Assembly (NCBI GenBank): GCA_026315105.1
Contig: CM048744.1
Location: forward strand, 366,689,159 to 366,753,158
Source of the DNA: Locusta migratoria
Taxonomy: Eukaryota; Arthropoda; Insecta; Orthoptera; Acrididae
DNA: 64,000 nt
Direction: 5' to 3'
The notes beneath the pieces are model-generated. The model was given only the letters and a program-made list of their open reading frames with translations, was not told the origin of the DNA and did not search any database. Made by a program: the position numbers and the translations under genes. Positions 32,540 to 45,060 of the stretch are shown one piece after another (position 1 is the stretch's first letter; each line of letters begins with the position of its first letter).

Positions 32540-33814
32540 CCATACAATAATTATTATTCTATTAGTTTATACATAAGAGTAATGTTCTGGACCTGCGTAT
32601 TATTATGTACAGATTCGTGAGCTGACGTTTGAAACTGCGCAACAGCTGTTCACGATGACAGGCCTACGATTTGTATTAAAGGCTTTTCCTAATTGAAAGT
32701 AGAAATTTCATGTTGGTTCTCAGTTTTAATATTTAGATCAGCAGTGCGATTCTAAACAGCTTTTGTGAGCGCTTCAGGTGAATTCAACAATTTTTAATAA
32801 GTTTTCAAAAGACTATTAATTTCGTCAATAAATCGATTCTGTTTCACAGTATTATATTCTTTCACGTCAACCACAAGAGAGTAAAAATAGGAGAAAGTTC
32901 AATTTCAATGCGAAATGCAAAATTAATAACCAAAATTTCTAACCATTACACTACCAAAGGGTTATAACAAACGCTCTCGAAGATGATAATCTCACTTCGC
33001 AGACATAGCCAATGTAAAACATTGCCCGGTACTTTTCTTAGAAAATATTTAACGTAATACGTACGCCTAAGTTTGTGTCCTCCTTCGCCCTTCTGTAGCC
33101 TAGCAAATTCCGATATCACCTGAGAAGTTTATTTTGAACTAAACAGTACGATAAAAAAAAGGCATACTGATATGTGGGAAGTGTGAAATGTATTTGGCAG
33201 AAAAACAGAGATACAATGTTTATCAAGGGATACACACGTTTACAGTGTATAATAGTTTGTATCTTTAGACTAGATTCAAACTGTTAACTCAAATGAGCAA
33301 CAGTTTGGTTTAGAAGTAAGTATACTTTACTTTAAACACAGTTTAAACCTTTCTCATTTCCGGCACCTAAAAATCATGGTTCATTTCAAAAAACTAAAAT
33401 ACCATAAACGCATTAACTTTCGGAAGGTTTTTCACTATCATACTTCAGAAAATTGTTCTCCATTATTACATAAAAGTTGTAAATGCCTTTTCCATCACAG
33501 CAAACGTAGTAATTATTACTGCTGTAACACACATATAGCTTCCTCTTCTTCCTTTTGTGTGTCGTCACCCGAGGTTCCCGCACTTAATCATTTTTAAGCT
33601 TTCATTTCAGAAAAATTACAGATATTTTGAACTAATAATGACCGAAAATACTACTTAAACGCTCTAATCGTGCAGAATAACAACACTTCGAACATACGAA
33701 AGTAGCTTACTAATTGATGGCGTTCTGGATGCTGTAGTGCGGGCGGTATACCTCGCAGGACGGTGAAACTTCGACGCTCGTAGAGAATGATGTAAAAAAT
33801 CAACTTTTTGCGTT
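32540..33814. other. AT-rich gene-free stretch
   Basis: No coding or structural element recognised. Confidence 0.45.
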
Positions 33815-34980
33815 GTTGCTGTTGTTTTTGTTGTTAGTCTAAGACTTGTTTGATACAGATCTCCTTGCTATCCTGCGCTGCGCAAGCCTCTGTATCTGAG
33901 AATACGAACGGCAACCTACATCCTTTTGAAACTGCTTAATGTATTCGTCCCTCGGTCTTCCTCTACGATTTTTACCCCACACGCTTCCTTCTAATGCTAA
34001 GTTGACAATTCCTTGATGTCTCAGAAAGTGTCCCACCAATCTATCTCTTCTCTCAGACACAATAAGCCAGACAGTCCTTTTCTCCGAAATTCTGTAGAAC
34101 ACCTCATAAGTTACGTGATCCGCCCATATAATCTTCTTCATTCGTCTATAACATCACATTTAAAAAGCTACTATCATCATTTTGTCTGAACTCCTTATGA
34201 TGCACGTTTCACTCCCATACATTACTACACTCCAGACAAATTATTTCAAAATGGACTTTCTAATATTTAAACTAATATTGGATGTCAACAAATTTCGCTT
34301 CTTCAGAAACGATTTTCTTCCCACCGCCATTCTGCATTTTATATCTTCTTCACTTGCGCCATCATAACTTGTCTTGCTACCCAAATAACACAACTCATCT
34401 ACTAGATTTATCTTCTTATTACCTAATCTAATTCCTTCAGCATCGCCTGATTTTCTGACACTACATTCCATTCCTCTCGTATTACTCTTATTAATGTTCA
34501 CCTTATATGTTCCTTTCACGACACTGTCCACTCCATTGAATTTTTCTCCCAGGTCTTTTACTGTCTCTGACAGAATTACTCTGTCATCGGCAAACTACAA
34601 TGTTTTTATTCCCTGTACATTGACTTTAATTCTCTCTCCAAACTTCTCTTTGTGCTCCTTCACAGCTGGCTCAATGTATGAACAACACTGGGAAAAGGGT
34701 ACAATCCTGTCTTACTCCCTTCCCAACCACTGCTACCCTTTCATGCTCTTGGACTCTAATAATTGCTGTCTGTGTTTTGCACAAGTTGAATATAAATCTC
34801 CGCTCTCTATATTTTACCCCTGTTACCTTCATAATTTGAAAGAATATTCAACATTGTCAAAAGCTTTCTCCAGATTCACAAATGCTAAAAACGTATCAGT
34901 TAACACGACTGAGCCGTTTTCTTCATTGCACATATCTGCATCCATCATTGCGCATTATAAGGAACATATTCGTCTACTTT
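33815..34980 (-). pseudogene. RTE-like LINE fragment, minus copy
   Basis: Read on the minus strand: GVRQDCTLFPVLFIH (motif B region), FADDRVILSETVKDL with FADD at about 34588-34599, INKSNTRGMECSVRKSGD, LCYLGSKTSYDGASEEDIKC, RKSFLKKRNLLTSN, then LRHQGIVNLALEGSVWGKN and GRPRDEYIKQFQKDVGC, ending in a (CAA)n tail. Same family as 21725-22926 but without its SINE and MITE insertions. Stops before FADD and after RKSILK. Confidence 0.78.
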
Positions 34981-35469
34981 AAATGTCCTTGACAACAGTA
35001 TTTAGCTGCAATTGAGTTGAAGACGGAACGTATTCCAGAAAAGAGTCCCTCCTTCAACTCAAACCCACGCTAGTATGGGGGGCAGCCACCGCAGTGCTAG
35101 TGCTCACTGGTCTGTCCAGTCATTGTGATATAGCAGGAGAGTTGTTTTAGGTGATGTTGGCAAATAAAGTGCAACGTGAAATATGTGGTAGAATTTTTGC
35201 CAAAATTACTATGTTTGAAATATTGACGTAGTAGTGAACTAAGCCGTAAAAAGGGATATGGATAAGATAGCAAGTCGTGGAGGTGAGGAGTTTGTCACCA
35301 ATGTCTGAAACCTGTTTAACATTTTCTATTAACTATTGTGATAAAGTATTAAGCATTTATAAACACTGAGTTGAAGAAGGAACACATTCCTGGTCATATT
35401 CATACAATGAGGTGGTATATAAAAATATTTATATATAAAGTTCGTGTTTTTGTAATGTGTGTCTTTTTC

Positions 35470-36330
35470 AGCACACCCATTCAAATGTGATCGATCGAGT
35501 TCAGATCTGGCAAGTTGAGTGCCCAACATATCAATTGCAACTCTGTTCGTCGAACCTCTCCATCACACCACTGGCCTTGAGACATGGCTCATTATCTAGT
35601 TGAAAATTGGCACTGCCAGTGGGTAACATGGCAATCATGAATGGGCGTACGTGGTCTGCAGGCAGAGCACGATACTTCTTGGTCGTCGTGGTGCTTTTAA
35701 AAATTCCACCGGACGCAGGTGAATGTTCCTCGGTGCATAACTGAGTCCTCGCTACTTACCTCCATCACACTCTACAGCTGTCAAGCACCTGTTGCCCTGG
35801 AAGCCGACAGATTCTCATCGTACCATCTGCACGATGAAGGCAGTATCGACATTCATCAGACCGTGCAAAGCTGCCCAATGCTCCAACGTTCAGTGGCGAT
35901 GGTCACGTGCGAAATGTTCAAATGTTTGTTAAGCTTATGTGACTTAGCTGCGGGGTCATCAGTCCCTAAACTTACAAACTACTTATGAACTACCTTATAC
36001 TAAGAACGACACAAACATCCATGCCCGAGGGGGGATTCGAACTCCCGACCGTAGCGACCGTGCAGACTGTGACGCGCTCCACAGACCGCTCGGCCACCGT
36101 GGTCGGCGGTCACGTGCCCTTTTCATTCCTAGTTACCGATGTCGTGGTGTTAACTTTGGCACGTGCATGCAAAAGGGGGAAAATGTCTATACTTGGTGTG
36201 CTATCCTGTCCTTTATCATTTTCTTTCCTCCTCCATGTTGCCATGGATGACGTACAACAGTTTGCGTTTGTACCGCAACTACAGTGAACGCGAGGGTTGC
36301 AGTTTCTCCCCACTGCACTGTGCGAAGAGT
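35470..36330 (-). pseudogene. Tc1/mariner transposase relic split by a SINE
   Basis: The minus strand holds FQLDNEPCLKASGVMERFD (the second-aspartate block of Tc1) and, one frame over, LPDLNSIDHI, corresponding to the SPDLNPIEH block but with aspartate instead of glutamate. Upstream frames across the SINE have no recognisable helix-turn-helix. Heavily decayed. Confidence 0.55.
35911..36107 (-). mobile_element. tRNA-Leu-like SINE
   Basis: Minus copy, duplication GGTCACGTGC at 35901-35910 and 36108-36117, identical on both sides. Confidence 0.93.
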
Positions 36331-36339
36331 AAAAACTCT

Positions 36340-39300
36340 AAAAGTTCTCCAACGTGATGTATTCTATAGATGTCGTCCCCACGCAGATGATAGCACACAG
36401 GTCGGAGTTCTTGAAGTGGGGCTGAAATTATTAAACTATTGGCAGGAAGTCATCTAATTAGGGAATAATAGTCCTTGGAATGCCAGCTAATTTTATTTAA
36501 AGAATGCAGTAAACTAGCAAATCGCATAATAATATACACTTGATGCGCATTGTCATTTCGTATTGGTCTAAAATGATTAACCTATGTCTCATGACCGCCT
36601 ACATATGCGACATGTTACTCCTCTGAGTGCGTGTTCTGGAGTGAAGTGTGGTGGCTCGATGCAAGGCTGCCTTCGCTCCGCAATTTGACGCGCCAACATG
36701 GCTGCCATGTTATTAATTGTTTTGTTTATAAATTTTGCAATATTTAATATATGTTATCTGATCAGAGCATAGCTTGGCTTTGAGAGGTCTCCTAATTAGG
36801 TTTCCTAATTAGTTAATGAAGTATTAATAAAAATATGATCGCGTTTTGGCGCGTGTCCGCCAGTACTACAGCTAATCGGCTATCGGTGCCTGCCGCTCGG
36901 GGACTTCCCTAGAATTCGGGGAAGCTTGCCAGTACTCTTTCCCATGGGAACCCACCTGCAGGTAGCACCTGTCGTGGTTCTTACCAACTTCTACCATCTG
37001 TCGCCTATTGATTCTAACCTGCTGTACCGAAGCACGAAGCAAATCTCAAATGTTAATATGATGGCTGTAAGCCAGAAATATTACAATGGCATGTCAGGTA
37101 TGGAGGCCTATCGTTAGGAGTGTTCAGACACACTTTTACTCTGTCCAGCATTAAAATCTGATGTTAGTTCCGCCACATTTCTCACCTGTCCTATCTGTAA
37201 GGAGAGGGGGAAGAGTGGCCACTCAACTTTTCAAAGTCGCCACCACTTGTTGAAGACACCCATCAACGCAACTCGTGCAGTTTCCGAAACGCTCAAGCCG
37301 AGCCTCTGGGCCATCAGAATGTACCCTCCGTCAAATTGGGGCAGATAGAGCGGGCTTTTCTCTTTCACGCGGACAGCACGAACACTGATAGTACATGCAC
37401 TGTGCGTGTGTACGACTACCAGTCATTCCTCGTCAGGTGACGCTGATAACGCCTGACGAGTTTACATCACTAGTAGGTTGGTGATCATAATCTTCTGCCT
37501 GACAGTGTACATCTGTATAACGCCTGTTAAGTTAGAACGATATGATAAGCAGTCACGTTTCTCGTTCATCCTATATATTACATTCTGCACTACTTGTGCT
37601 CGTATTAAACACATATCGTAACTGTTGCAAGCAGGGGTCATCTGTGTGACGGCCATTGCTGTTCAGATACTCTTCATAGCTATGGAGTAAGCTGTAAAAC
37701 AAGTTCCACTTGAAAGGTGGCAACACCGTTCTTTGTCATTGTTACTCTTCGGTCAGAGAGATTTGTCGCTGTGAACTGTGAGTCGGCGGTAGTGACAGTA
37801 AACAGAAGGAGTCTGACAGTGAGAGTGGAAATGGTGAGACGGAGTTAGGTGTTGGTGGAGAGCAATAGACAGAGATTTGTTGTAAGATGTTAGGATTGTT
37901 GATAACTTTGATTTTTTGCTATGTAATTTTTATTGTAATTGTGATGTTTAAAAAATAATAATAATAAGGCTCATAAATCATACATTATTATTGGCATACA
38001 TTAGGTGGTAAGTTTTAAACGGTAGGATACATACAAGTTTTAACCTTATTTATGTTTCATCATAAGTGACCAAGCTGCTGTCTAAGGATAACAAGTGAGT
38101 GAATTTAAATGTATTTATGATCCATATTACGAGTAGGGAAGTAAATTGTTGAGTCCCTGTTAAACAGTTCGCACATACTTAATACCCCGATTTTTTATGC
38201 TCTTACATTTTTTGATACAAGAATCGTAAACAACTAGTTTATTAGATAGCTACCAATATTTCTTGTCTCTCGTGGAAATTACTCGACATACCAAATTAAT
38301 TACGCCACTTACTTATTGTTCATTTTTGTTAAGTCATTCAAATTCATTCTTAGAAATCGTAACCAACTAGTTTATCAGGTAGCTACCACTATTTCTTGTC
38401 TATCGTGTGTCGCGCCTTTTCATGCAAATATTAATTACACCACTTGCTGACAACACAATAATTAGTTTATTAATGAAATTAGGTTACATTTTAAGAAGGT
38501 GTGAGTACACACAATAATAATTACTAAGCTCGCAACCGAATCCATACTTAGTCAGTTTTGGCGTTTAATAAAATAAACTTTGATTTGTACTTTAAATTAT
38601 TTAGTCAATTACACAATTATCGACTTAGACGTTTCAATAAGCTACATAGTACAAGTTCTTTCTGTCGGTATCAGTTAATGTTATAGATTGTCAGTCATTT
38701 TACCCATGAACACATTTAGACTCGGCATTACTTGGTCTGTACTCTGCTTAGCTAATGAACTATTTTGACAATACAACATTTTGTTTGTTAATGAAGTAGA
38801 GCTTGTTCACAGCACTGCTCAATTGAAGCAATGATCAATCTGTGTCACAGTGTCATCTAAACTTTGATCTTTAATTAATTAACGAATACATAATTCTGAA
38901 CTTTAGCGTTTCCACTGTGCCATTCTCTTACATGTTATTCAGCTGCTATCAATCGCTGTTAGAAATTGTCAGTTACTCCACCAATGATCACATTTTATTT
39001 AGGACATCAAATTTGTGTCAAACATTCGTCAGTATTTAATTTAATTAATGAACTATTTCTCTGTCTGATGAACGAATCGGAACTTGAGCTATAACCGGAC
39101 TTGTCATTCATTGTTTAACCAGACTCATGTTACGGATGGTTAAGCGCACTAACAGGGCCATACACATTGCTATCAGTCGATGCCGGACGGATTACCTACA
39201 TTATTTACTCGTACTTTAATTACAGACAATAAGATCACCATTTCACATTCACAGCGCTGTACCTGAACAGGTAGGCACTGTTGCATCAACACACAAACTA

Positions 39301-39630
39301 AAGAACAGAAGCACACTCACACATGCGCTACTTCCTGATCTAGGACATAATTTAAAATTTATTTTATTTTATTTATTTAAACATACATGTATCACACTAA
39401 ACCTACAGCACAATAGCCCACAAAAATAAATCACGATCTTGACCAATGTAGGTACTGATTCATATTACTTCTATTTTAACACAGAATTTGGGTTTCATTA
39501 TGTACTATATGCTTAAAGGGTTATGCAGCGAACAACCAAGTCACTCTTTTTAGTCCGTTTCGGAAAAGAGACACAGCCGAAGATGAGACATTGAAAGACA
39601 CGAATGCAATCATTTGACCCTCCTATTCAA
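36340..39630. other. Long gene-free AT-rich stretch with diffuse repeats
   Basis: No gene recognised in about 3.3 kb. Weak tandem structure exists between 38210 and 39080 (see separate entry). Region 37690-38040 has ATA/ATT runs. May contain solo LTR or old satellite, but no ends are visible. Confidence 0.45.
38215..38415. repeat. Diverged direct duplication
   Basis: A ~55-bp segment (AACTAGTTTAT, then TAGCTACCA, then ATTTCTTGTCT) occurs at 38226-38275 and again at 38360-38408 with about ten differences. A further ~278-bp spaced similarity (AGATTGTCAGTCAT at 38686 and AAATTGTCAGTTAC at 38964) suggests an old tandem array. Confidence 0.5.
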
Positions 39631-40924
39631 TATACACTGGTCAAAAGAATTAGAGGATCAGTTGAAATATCTGGGTTCTAATGTATTGTCATCGGCAGAA
39701 TGAACTAAAATGGTTCGACGACTTTCTGTTGGTTCTATGGAGTGCAGACAACATTACGGTATTCGTGACAGCGGTTTTTACAACCCTATATGAAGCTTGT
39801 GTTGCCCCGTGGCTGACCCTTCCTATTTTAATTTCATGGTCGGTCAACCACGAACTTTGGCTTTGTCATTTCATTTCCACACTTGTTTGCTGTTTCCATG
39901 TGAGTGTCTCCTTTCGTGTTGTCTCCTGCCATGTTGTCCCTTGTTGAATTCGTTGACATTTTATTGATTGAGTGGGGTTTTCCTTCCGTAGCAGTTTTAA
40001 TTCTGGGCGAATTTTTCAATGTTCCCAATCTTATCTCGCTCTTTGGTGGAATGGGGGACTGATGATCTCCGCAGTTTTGTCCCCCTAAAACATCAAACCA
40101 ACCGAGATAATGGTAATAAAAAAGGTTGATGCAGAGGTGATTGGTGTTGACTTGTATTGACCAAACGAATTACACAAGCAATTGCGTTCAGTTAGTGGAG
40201 TGAGTAGGTAGTGCAATGCAACAACAACCTGACTTACCCAAAACTATGGCATGGAGAGCGATAGAGAGGTGGCTGCAGCTATTGGAGTGTCCCAAAGTGT
40301 AAGTTCTAAGACCTCGACACGATTTCAAACAACAGGACCCGCGAAAAGAAGGCAGGGCCTAGGTACACCACAGTTAACATCAGCAAGAGAGGGCCGTTTT
40401 CTCCGGTTAACAGACCGTCGAGACAGGAGGCTGAATGCAACTCGGCTGCAACGTACCTTCCAGGCAGATACACGTCGCGCAATACCAACGCAAACTATTC
40501 GAAATCCTCTTCGTGAATGTAGCATCAATGCACGGAGGCCAATGGCGTGTGTCTCATTAAAACCACGTTTTTACCCGCTGAAATTGGCTGGAGGAACGTG
40601 AGGATTGGAGTTGTAACGAATGGCGCCAGGTTCTGTTTACAGATAAGTCTACATTTTGTATTCAGCCGAAAAATCGTCGTTCCCTCATCTGGAGAGAACG
40701 CGGAACTCGGGACAATCCTGCTTATGTGCAGGAAACATTATCATATCATGGACAAATGCTGTGAGCAGCTATCAGTTTCGGCGGACATATCGGCCTCTAT
40801 TTCGTTCAGAATGGCGCTTTGACTGCTCAGAGGTATAGAGATGATAAGATTACCTGACATAATCTGATCGTTTTATGGTTTTCAAAATCAAATACCAAGA
40901 TCGCACATTAATAATTTATTCAAC

Positions 40925-40964
40925 GACGACCGGTTTCGGTGAAATGTGTCACCATCATCTGGTC
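40925..40964 (-). ncRNA. Hammerhead-like module, left arm
   Basis: Minus strand: GAC, core CAGATGA (U4 to A), stem II TGGTG/CACC, GAAA (40934-40937), ACCGGT, H17 = C, GTC. Stems are perfect; the single core change is at a base normally invariant. Confidence 0.55.
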
Positions 40965-40969
40965 ACATA

Positions 40970-41883
40970 CACAGGGTGTTACAGAAAGGTACGGCCATAC
41001 TTTCAGAAAACATTGCTCACACACAAAGAAAGAAAATATGTTATGTGGACATGTGTCCGGAAACGCTTAATTTCCATGTTAGAGTTCATTTTAGTATTTA
41101 CAGATGAGGCTTCATTCCAACGTGATCAAATTGTAAATTTTCACAATCAACATGTGTGGGCTGACTGGAATCCACACGCAATTGTGCAATCACGTCATCA
41201 ACACAGATTTTCTCTGAACGTTTGGGCAGGAATTGTTGGTGATGTCTTGATTGTGCCTCATGTTCTTCCACCTACGCTCACTGGAGCACGTTATCATGAT
41301 TTCATACGGGATACTCTACGTGCTGCTAGAACATGTACCTTTACAAGTACGACACAACATGTGGTTCATGCACGATGGAGCTCCTGCACATTTCAGTCGA
41401 CGTGTTCGTGCGCTTCTCAACAACAGATTCGATGAACGATGGATTGGTAGAGGCGGACCAATTCCATATCCTCCACGCTCTCCTGACCTCAACCCTCTTG
41501 AATTTCATTCATGGGGGCATTTGAAAGCTCTTGTCTACGCAACCCCGGTACCAAATGTAGAGACTCTTCGTGCTCGTATTGTGGACGGCTGTGATACAAT
41601 ACGCCATTCTCCAGGGCTGCATCAGCGCATCAGGGATTCCATGCGACGCTGGATGCATGTATCCTCGCTAACGGAGGACATTCTGAACATTTCCTGTAAG
41701 AAAGTGTTTGAAGTCACGCTGGTACGTTCTGTTGCTGTGTGTTTCCATTCCATGATTAATGTGATTTGAAGAGAAGTAATAAAATGAGCTCTAACATGGA
41801 AATTAAGCGTTTCTTTCTTTCTTTCTTTGTGTGTGAGGAATGTTTCCTGAAAATTTGGCCGTACTTTTTTGTAACATCCTGTG
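40970..41883 (+). mobile_element. Mariner element with altered DDE triad
   Basis: TA at 40968-40969 and 41884-41885; ends CACAGGGTGTTACAG and (minus) CACACAGGATGTTACA with over 100 bp of inverted similarity. The N-terminal third of the transposase is deleted. What remains: VFTDEASFQRDQIVNFHNQH (first D), MHDGAPAHFSRRVRALLN (second D), RSPDLNPLEFHSWGHLK. The spacing from second D to the E of PLEF is 41 residues, as in DD41D-type elements, but the aspartate is glutamate. A frameshift lies near 41300-41350. Confidence 0.75.
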
Positions 41884-41939
41884 TATTTTACAAGCTGGCA
41901 ATCATGTTAAAAAATGGGTATAAAATAATAAGTATATGT

Positions 41940-41979
41940 GAACAGATGACCGTGACACAGTTCACCGAAACCGGTCGTC
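41940..41979 (+). ncRNA. Hammerhead-like module, right arm
   Basis: Core CAGATGA (41943-41949), stem II CGTG/CACC-like, GAAA (41967-41970), ACCGGT, H17 = C, GTC. Stem I has lost a pair (GAA against GTC). Same core change as the left arm, so it predates the foldback copy or was gene-converted. Confidence 0.5.
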
Positions 41980-42619
41980 GTTGAATTAATTATTAATGTG
42001 CTATTTTGGCATTTTATTTTGCAAACGGTATAGAGATGAGATCATTCGACCTTACGTTAGCAACGTAGGAGATAGTTTCCTTCTGGTGGATGATAACGCT
42101 TGTTTCCACAGATCTGAACTGTTGGACCACATTCTTGAAGCTGAGGGAATTGAAAGAACGGAGCGGCCAGCTTGTTCACCGGACTTAAAGCAGATTGAGC
42201 ATATGTGGGATGCACTTGGCAGACTCATTGCAGTCAGACCAGCAACTCCTACAAAGGATGCAGAGTTCGATATTGCACTGATGGAAGAATGGCAAAATAT
42301 TCCTCAGCCGCCGATTGATAATAACCTGATATTATCCATGCCACGCTGGTGTGCAACTGCAATGGTCGTCCGAGGTGATCAGACATCATTATAAGAGGGC
42401 AACAAGAATATCTTTTTCACTTTTACGGTATCCACATGGCGCCTCGCTTTAAGTAAACACCATGTAAACCTCAAGAATTGAGACAGCACAATATTGTACT
42501 GTATCAGACATAAATTACGATGGTAGCCAATATCTGAATAAAATACGTTACCATACAAATATTGAGTGTTATATCCTACTGGATCTACTAATTGTTTTGA
42601 GTAGTTTAAGTAAACAAAC

Positions 42620-43865
42620 AAATAAGTAAAATTAAAATTAAATGTTGAACGCAGTCACAACCTACACGAAACACAACGAAAACAAGATAGTGAGACAGTG
42701 GTGAAGTGAAAAACTAATCAAAAGTGTTCCCATAAACAACGGGTGATGTGAAACCGCCTTCAACCTAGAAAAAGTGAAGAAAATTAAACGGCAAAAAACT
42801 GAAGAAAAGCAGGCAAAACAAAAACGCTAATCACAAAGTGGGAAACCCCAGGCAACAAGACGGGAAAAACAGAATGAGATGCAAAGAAGACGTATTGAAG
42901 CGCTAAGACTTTTCACAGACCACCACAAAGGTGTCATGAACCACATGGCCAGCCTTTAGGAGAAAGAGAGTGGGAATAAATAAAATAATTATAAAATATC
43001 TGACGACGGTATCCAATCTAATGAAAAATAACGATTCGTTTGAAGTATTAAAAAGTTAGTTCCGATTAATATTCAAGAAGTTGATAAAATTAATCGCCAA
43101 TAAAATCATATAAAACTAATTTTCCCCGACTATCTAAAATTACCGTTTGGTTGTCTGACCAAAGGACCATCGTGTCGTGGGAGGCGAAATAATTTCCCGT
43201 GTCCTGTATTAATATATTAAATTGACAAGATGGCGATCATCCAAAAAGACTACCGGAGCCTTTAAAACCCGAAGAGCCAATGTCTTCGTGAAAGGACACT
43301 TCTGTTCCCGCCGTCTTTGACGAGTTGCCGCCAAGACAGGTCGTCACCCTAGGAGTCGTGATACCGAGCCCTGCGGGCCAGAACGAACTCTAGCTGTACT
43401 CTGTGTCAATTTGGTAACACTTCACTAGTTTTGACGGCGGAAGAATCAGCGGAGCGAATCTTGCGTTAACAAAACTGGCGTGAGCGACGTGGCCGCTCTC
43501 AGTTCGGCAGTTGCTTCAGATGCTTGCAGTTCTTAGGAGGACAGGTCCGCGATCGCCTATTGTGCAGAAACCGCCATTCTCAGTCTTGGCGATGTTTCGT
43601 TGACCGACAGGAACTTCACAGTTCCACCGAGCAGGTATTCGCGATTAAAGTGAAGTATTTGCATTCGGTCGTGAGTTTAATAATTTATGCAACGGTCTGC
43701 ATACCGGGCGATAGGCGCGATGATTATTAAGATGCTTTTCCTTTAGTTTTTGTGCCGCCCCTGTTTCGGGCTCAGTCTACTGTTGTCATGACCAACGGAA
43801 ATTTTCATTAAACTCAATACGCTCTCTTTCTCTCTCGTTAAAGACTGGTCGAACTATTTGAATGT
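42620..43865. other. Gene-free stretch, possible old LTR-like DNA
   Basis: No domain found. The GC-richer segment 43240-43720 has the look of a regulatory or LTR-like sequence but no matching partner or ends are present in the window. Confidence 0.35.
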
Positions 43866-43876
43866 GCTTTATTTTC

Positions 43877-44089
43877 AAAAATTGTTCAAATGTTTGTAAA
43901 TCTATCGGACCAAACTGCATGGTCATGAGTCCGTACTTTACAAACTACTTAAACCGAGGTAAACTAACCTAATGACAACCCCCCCACACACACACACCCA
44001 TGCCCCAGGGAGGACTCGAACCCCCGACGGTGAGCAACAGCGCGCTCTGCAACGAGGCGCCTTAGAGCGCTCGGCTACTCCACCGCGGC
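43877..44089 (-). mobile_element. tRNA-Leu-like SINE, GGAGT-headed subfamily
   Basis: Minus copy with a C-run and ACACACACAC step, B-box GGGGGTTCGAGTCC. Duplication GCTTTATTTTC at 43866-43876 and 44090-44100. Confidence 0.92.
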
Positions 44090-44665
44090 GCTTTATTTTC
44101 GATGTTTGCTATCTATTATATGTCTTGTCCTGCAGCAAGAATCAGTAACCGTTTAATAAGATGTAACAGGCTACCTCGTAATTCTATGTGCTACTTGCAG
44201 AAGACAAAGATTTTTTGAATGAACTGCCCGACTGCTTGTCTTTAGCCTTCCCATGTTGCTATCATTTTTATTCATTTACAAAAAAATAGAAACTACTGCC
44301 AGAAGAGAGGAGGTCCGATGCTGGCAACGGTCACAGCAACAGAAGATTAACAGGTAAGTCACCTGTTAATTGGGAAGCGAAAGTCAGGCAGATTGATTTA
44401 AATCATAAGCTCGTTTTTCTTCCCACAATCTACCAAAGTAAGAGACTGGCACTACAGTATTAACCCGATAAGTAGAAATGTATGGATCGACATTTACAGA
44501 ACTGCAGATTTTTGTTATAGTTACAGACCGCCTTTCATTATAAGTCGTTTTAGATTGTTTGCTGTACAAAGTGATCGTATGGAGTGGGATAAGTCGGAAG
44601 TCCGTGATACGGAATCAATCTCGAGACTGTTACGTTATGGTAATGAGCGGAAGATATGGTACTAG

Positions 44666-44865
44666 ATTAATTTTAATGTTTGTAAATGTATGGGACTGAA
44701 CTGCTTGGTTATTAGTCCGTAGCTTACAAACTACTTCAACTAAGTTAAACTGACGTACGGTCAACAGACGCACACCCATGCCCGAGGGAGGACTCGAAAC
44801 CTCGACAGCGAATGGCCACGCGCACTGCAGCACGGCGCCTCAGTGCGCATGGCTACTCCGCCGCG
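44666..44865 (-). mobile_element. SINE, left partner of head-to-head pair
   Basis: Minus copy of the GGAGT-headed subfamily ending (5' side) in GGCTACTCCGCCGCGG, where it meets the plus copy. Confidence 0.85.
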
Positions 44866-45060
44866 GGAGCGGTCTAAAGCACCTCCACGTACTGCGGAGC
44901 GCGCAGTAGCTCGCCGTGGAGGTTCGAGTCCTCCCTAGGGCATGGGTGTGTGTGTTTGTCCGTAGGTTAGTTTCCCTAGGTTTAAGTAGTTTGTAGGCTA
45001 CAGACTGATGACCTCGCAGTTTGGTCCGATAGATTTACAAACATTTGATTTGATTTGTAA
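44866..45060 (+). mobile_element. SINE, right partner of head-to-head pair
   Basis: Starts directly at GAGCGGTCTAAAGC, the A-box position, without the preceding GTGGAGTAGCC, and runs to the ACAAACATTTGATTTG end. The two SINEs form an inverted pair sharing CCGCGG. Confidence 0.85.

Larger units (their letters stand above)
40845..42026. mobile_element. Hammerhead foldback inside Tc1 copy 2
   Basis: Arms 40860-40968 and 41886-42026 are inverted (CACATTAATAA, CAACGACGACCGGTTTCGG and complements). Flanked by a 13-bp duplication GGTATAGAGATGA at 40832-40844 and 42027-42039, too long for most cut-and-paste elements and compatible with retrotransposition. Hammerhead-like modules sit in both arms. 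A mariner has inserted in the loop. Confidence 0.8.
39633..42612 (+). mobile_element. Tc1-like transposon copy 2, split by other elements
   Basis: Ends CACTGGTCAAAAGAATTAG and the inverted CTAATTGTTTTGAGTAG. The transposase is readable in pieces: MESDREVAAAIGVSQSVSSK (helix-turn-helix, 40251), VLFTDKSTF-like first aspartate (about 40640), then after the foldback LLVDDNACFHRSELLDHILE and ACSPDLKQIEHMWDALGR (42080-42220). Between D of DDN and E of IEH there are 34 residues, i.e. DD34E, the Tc1 signature. Frameshifts near 40600 and a 340-bp insertion at about 39760-40100 (ending in a SINE-like tail) add to the damage. Confidence 0.8.

Noticed and set aside
34494..34982. A 162-codon host gene on the plus strand
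   Set aside because: It is antisense to a LINE reverse transcriptase with FADD and other motifs on the minus strand.
43240..43870. Solo LTR
   Set aside because: GC-richer than its surroundings, but no TG...CA ends with a target duplication and no partner in the window.
44866..44900. A Tx1-type LINE insertion scar in the SINE pair
   Set aside because: The junction is at the same A-box site, but there is no LINE sequence or duplication, so only the coincidence is reported.
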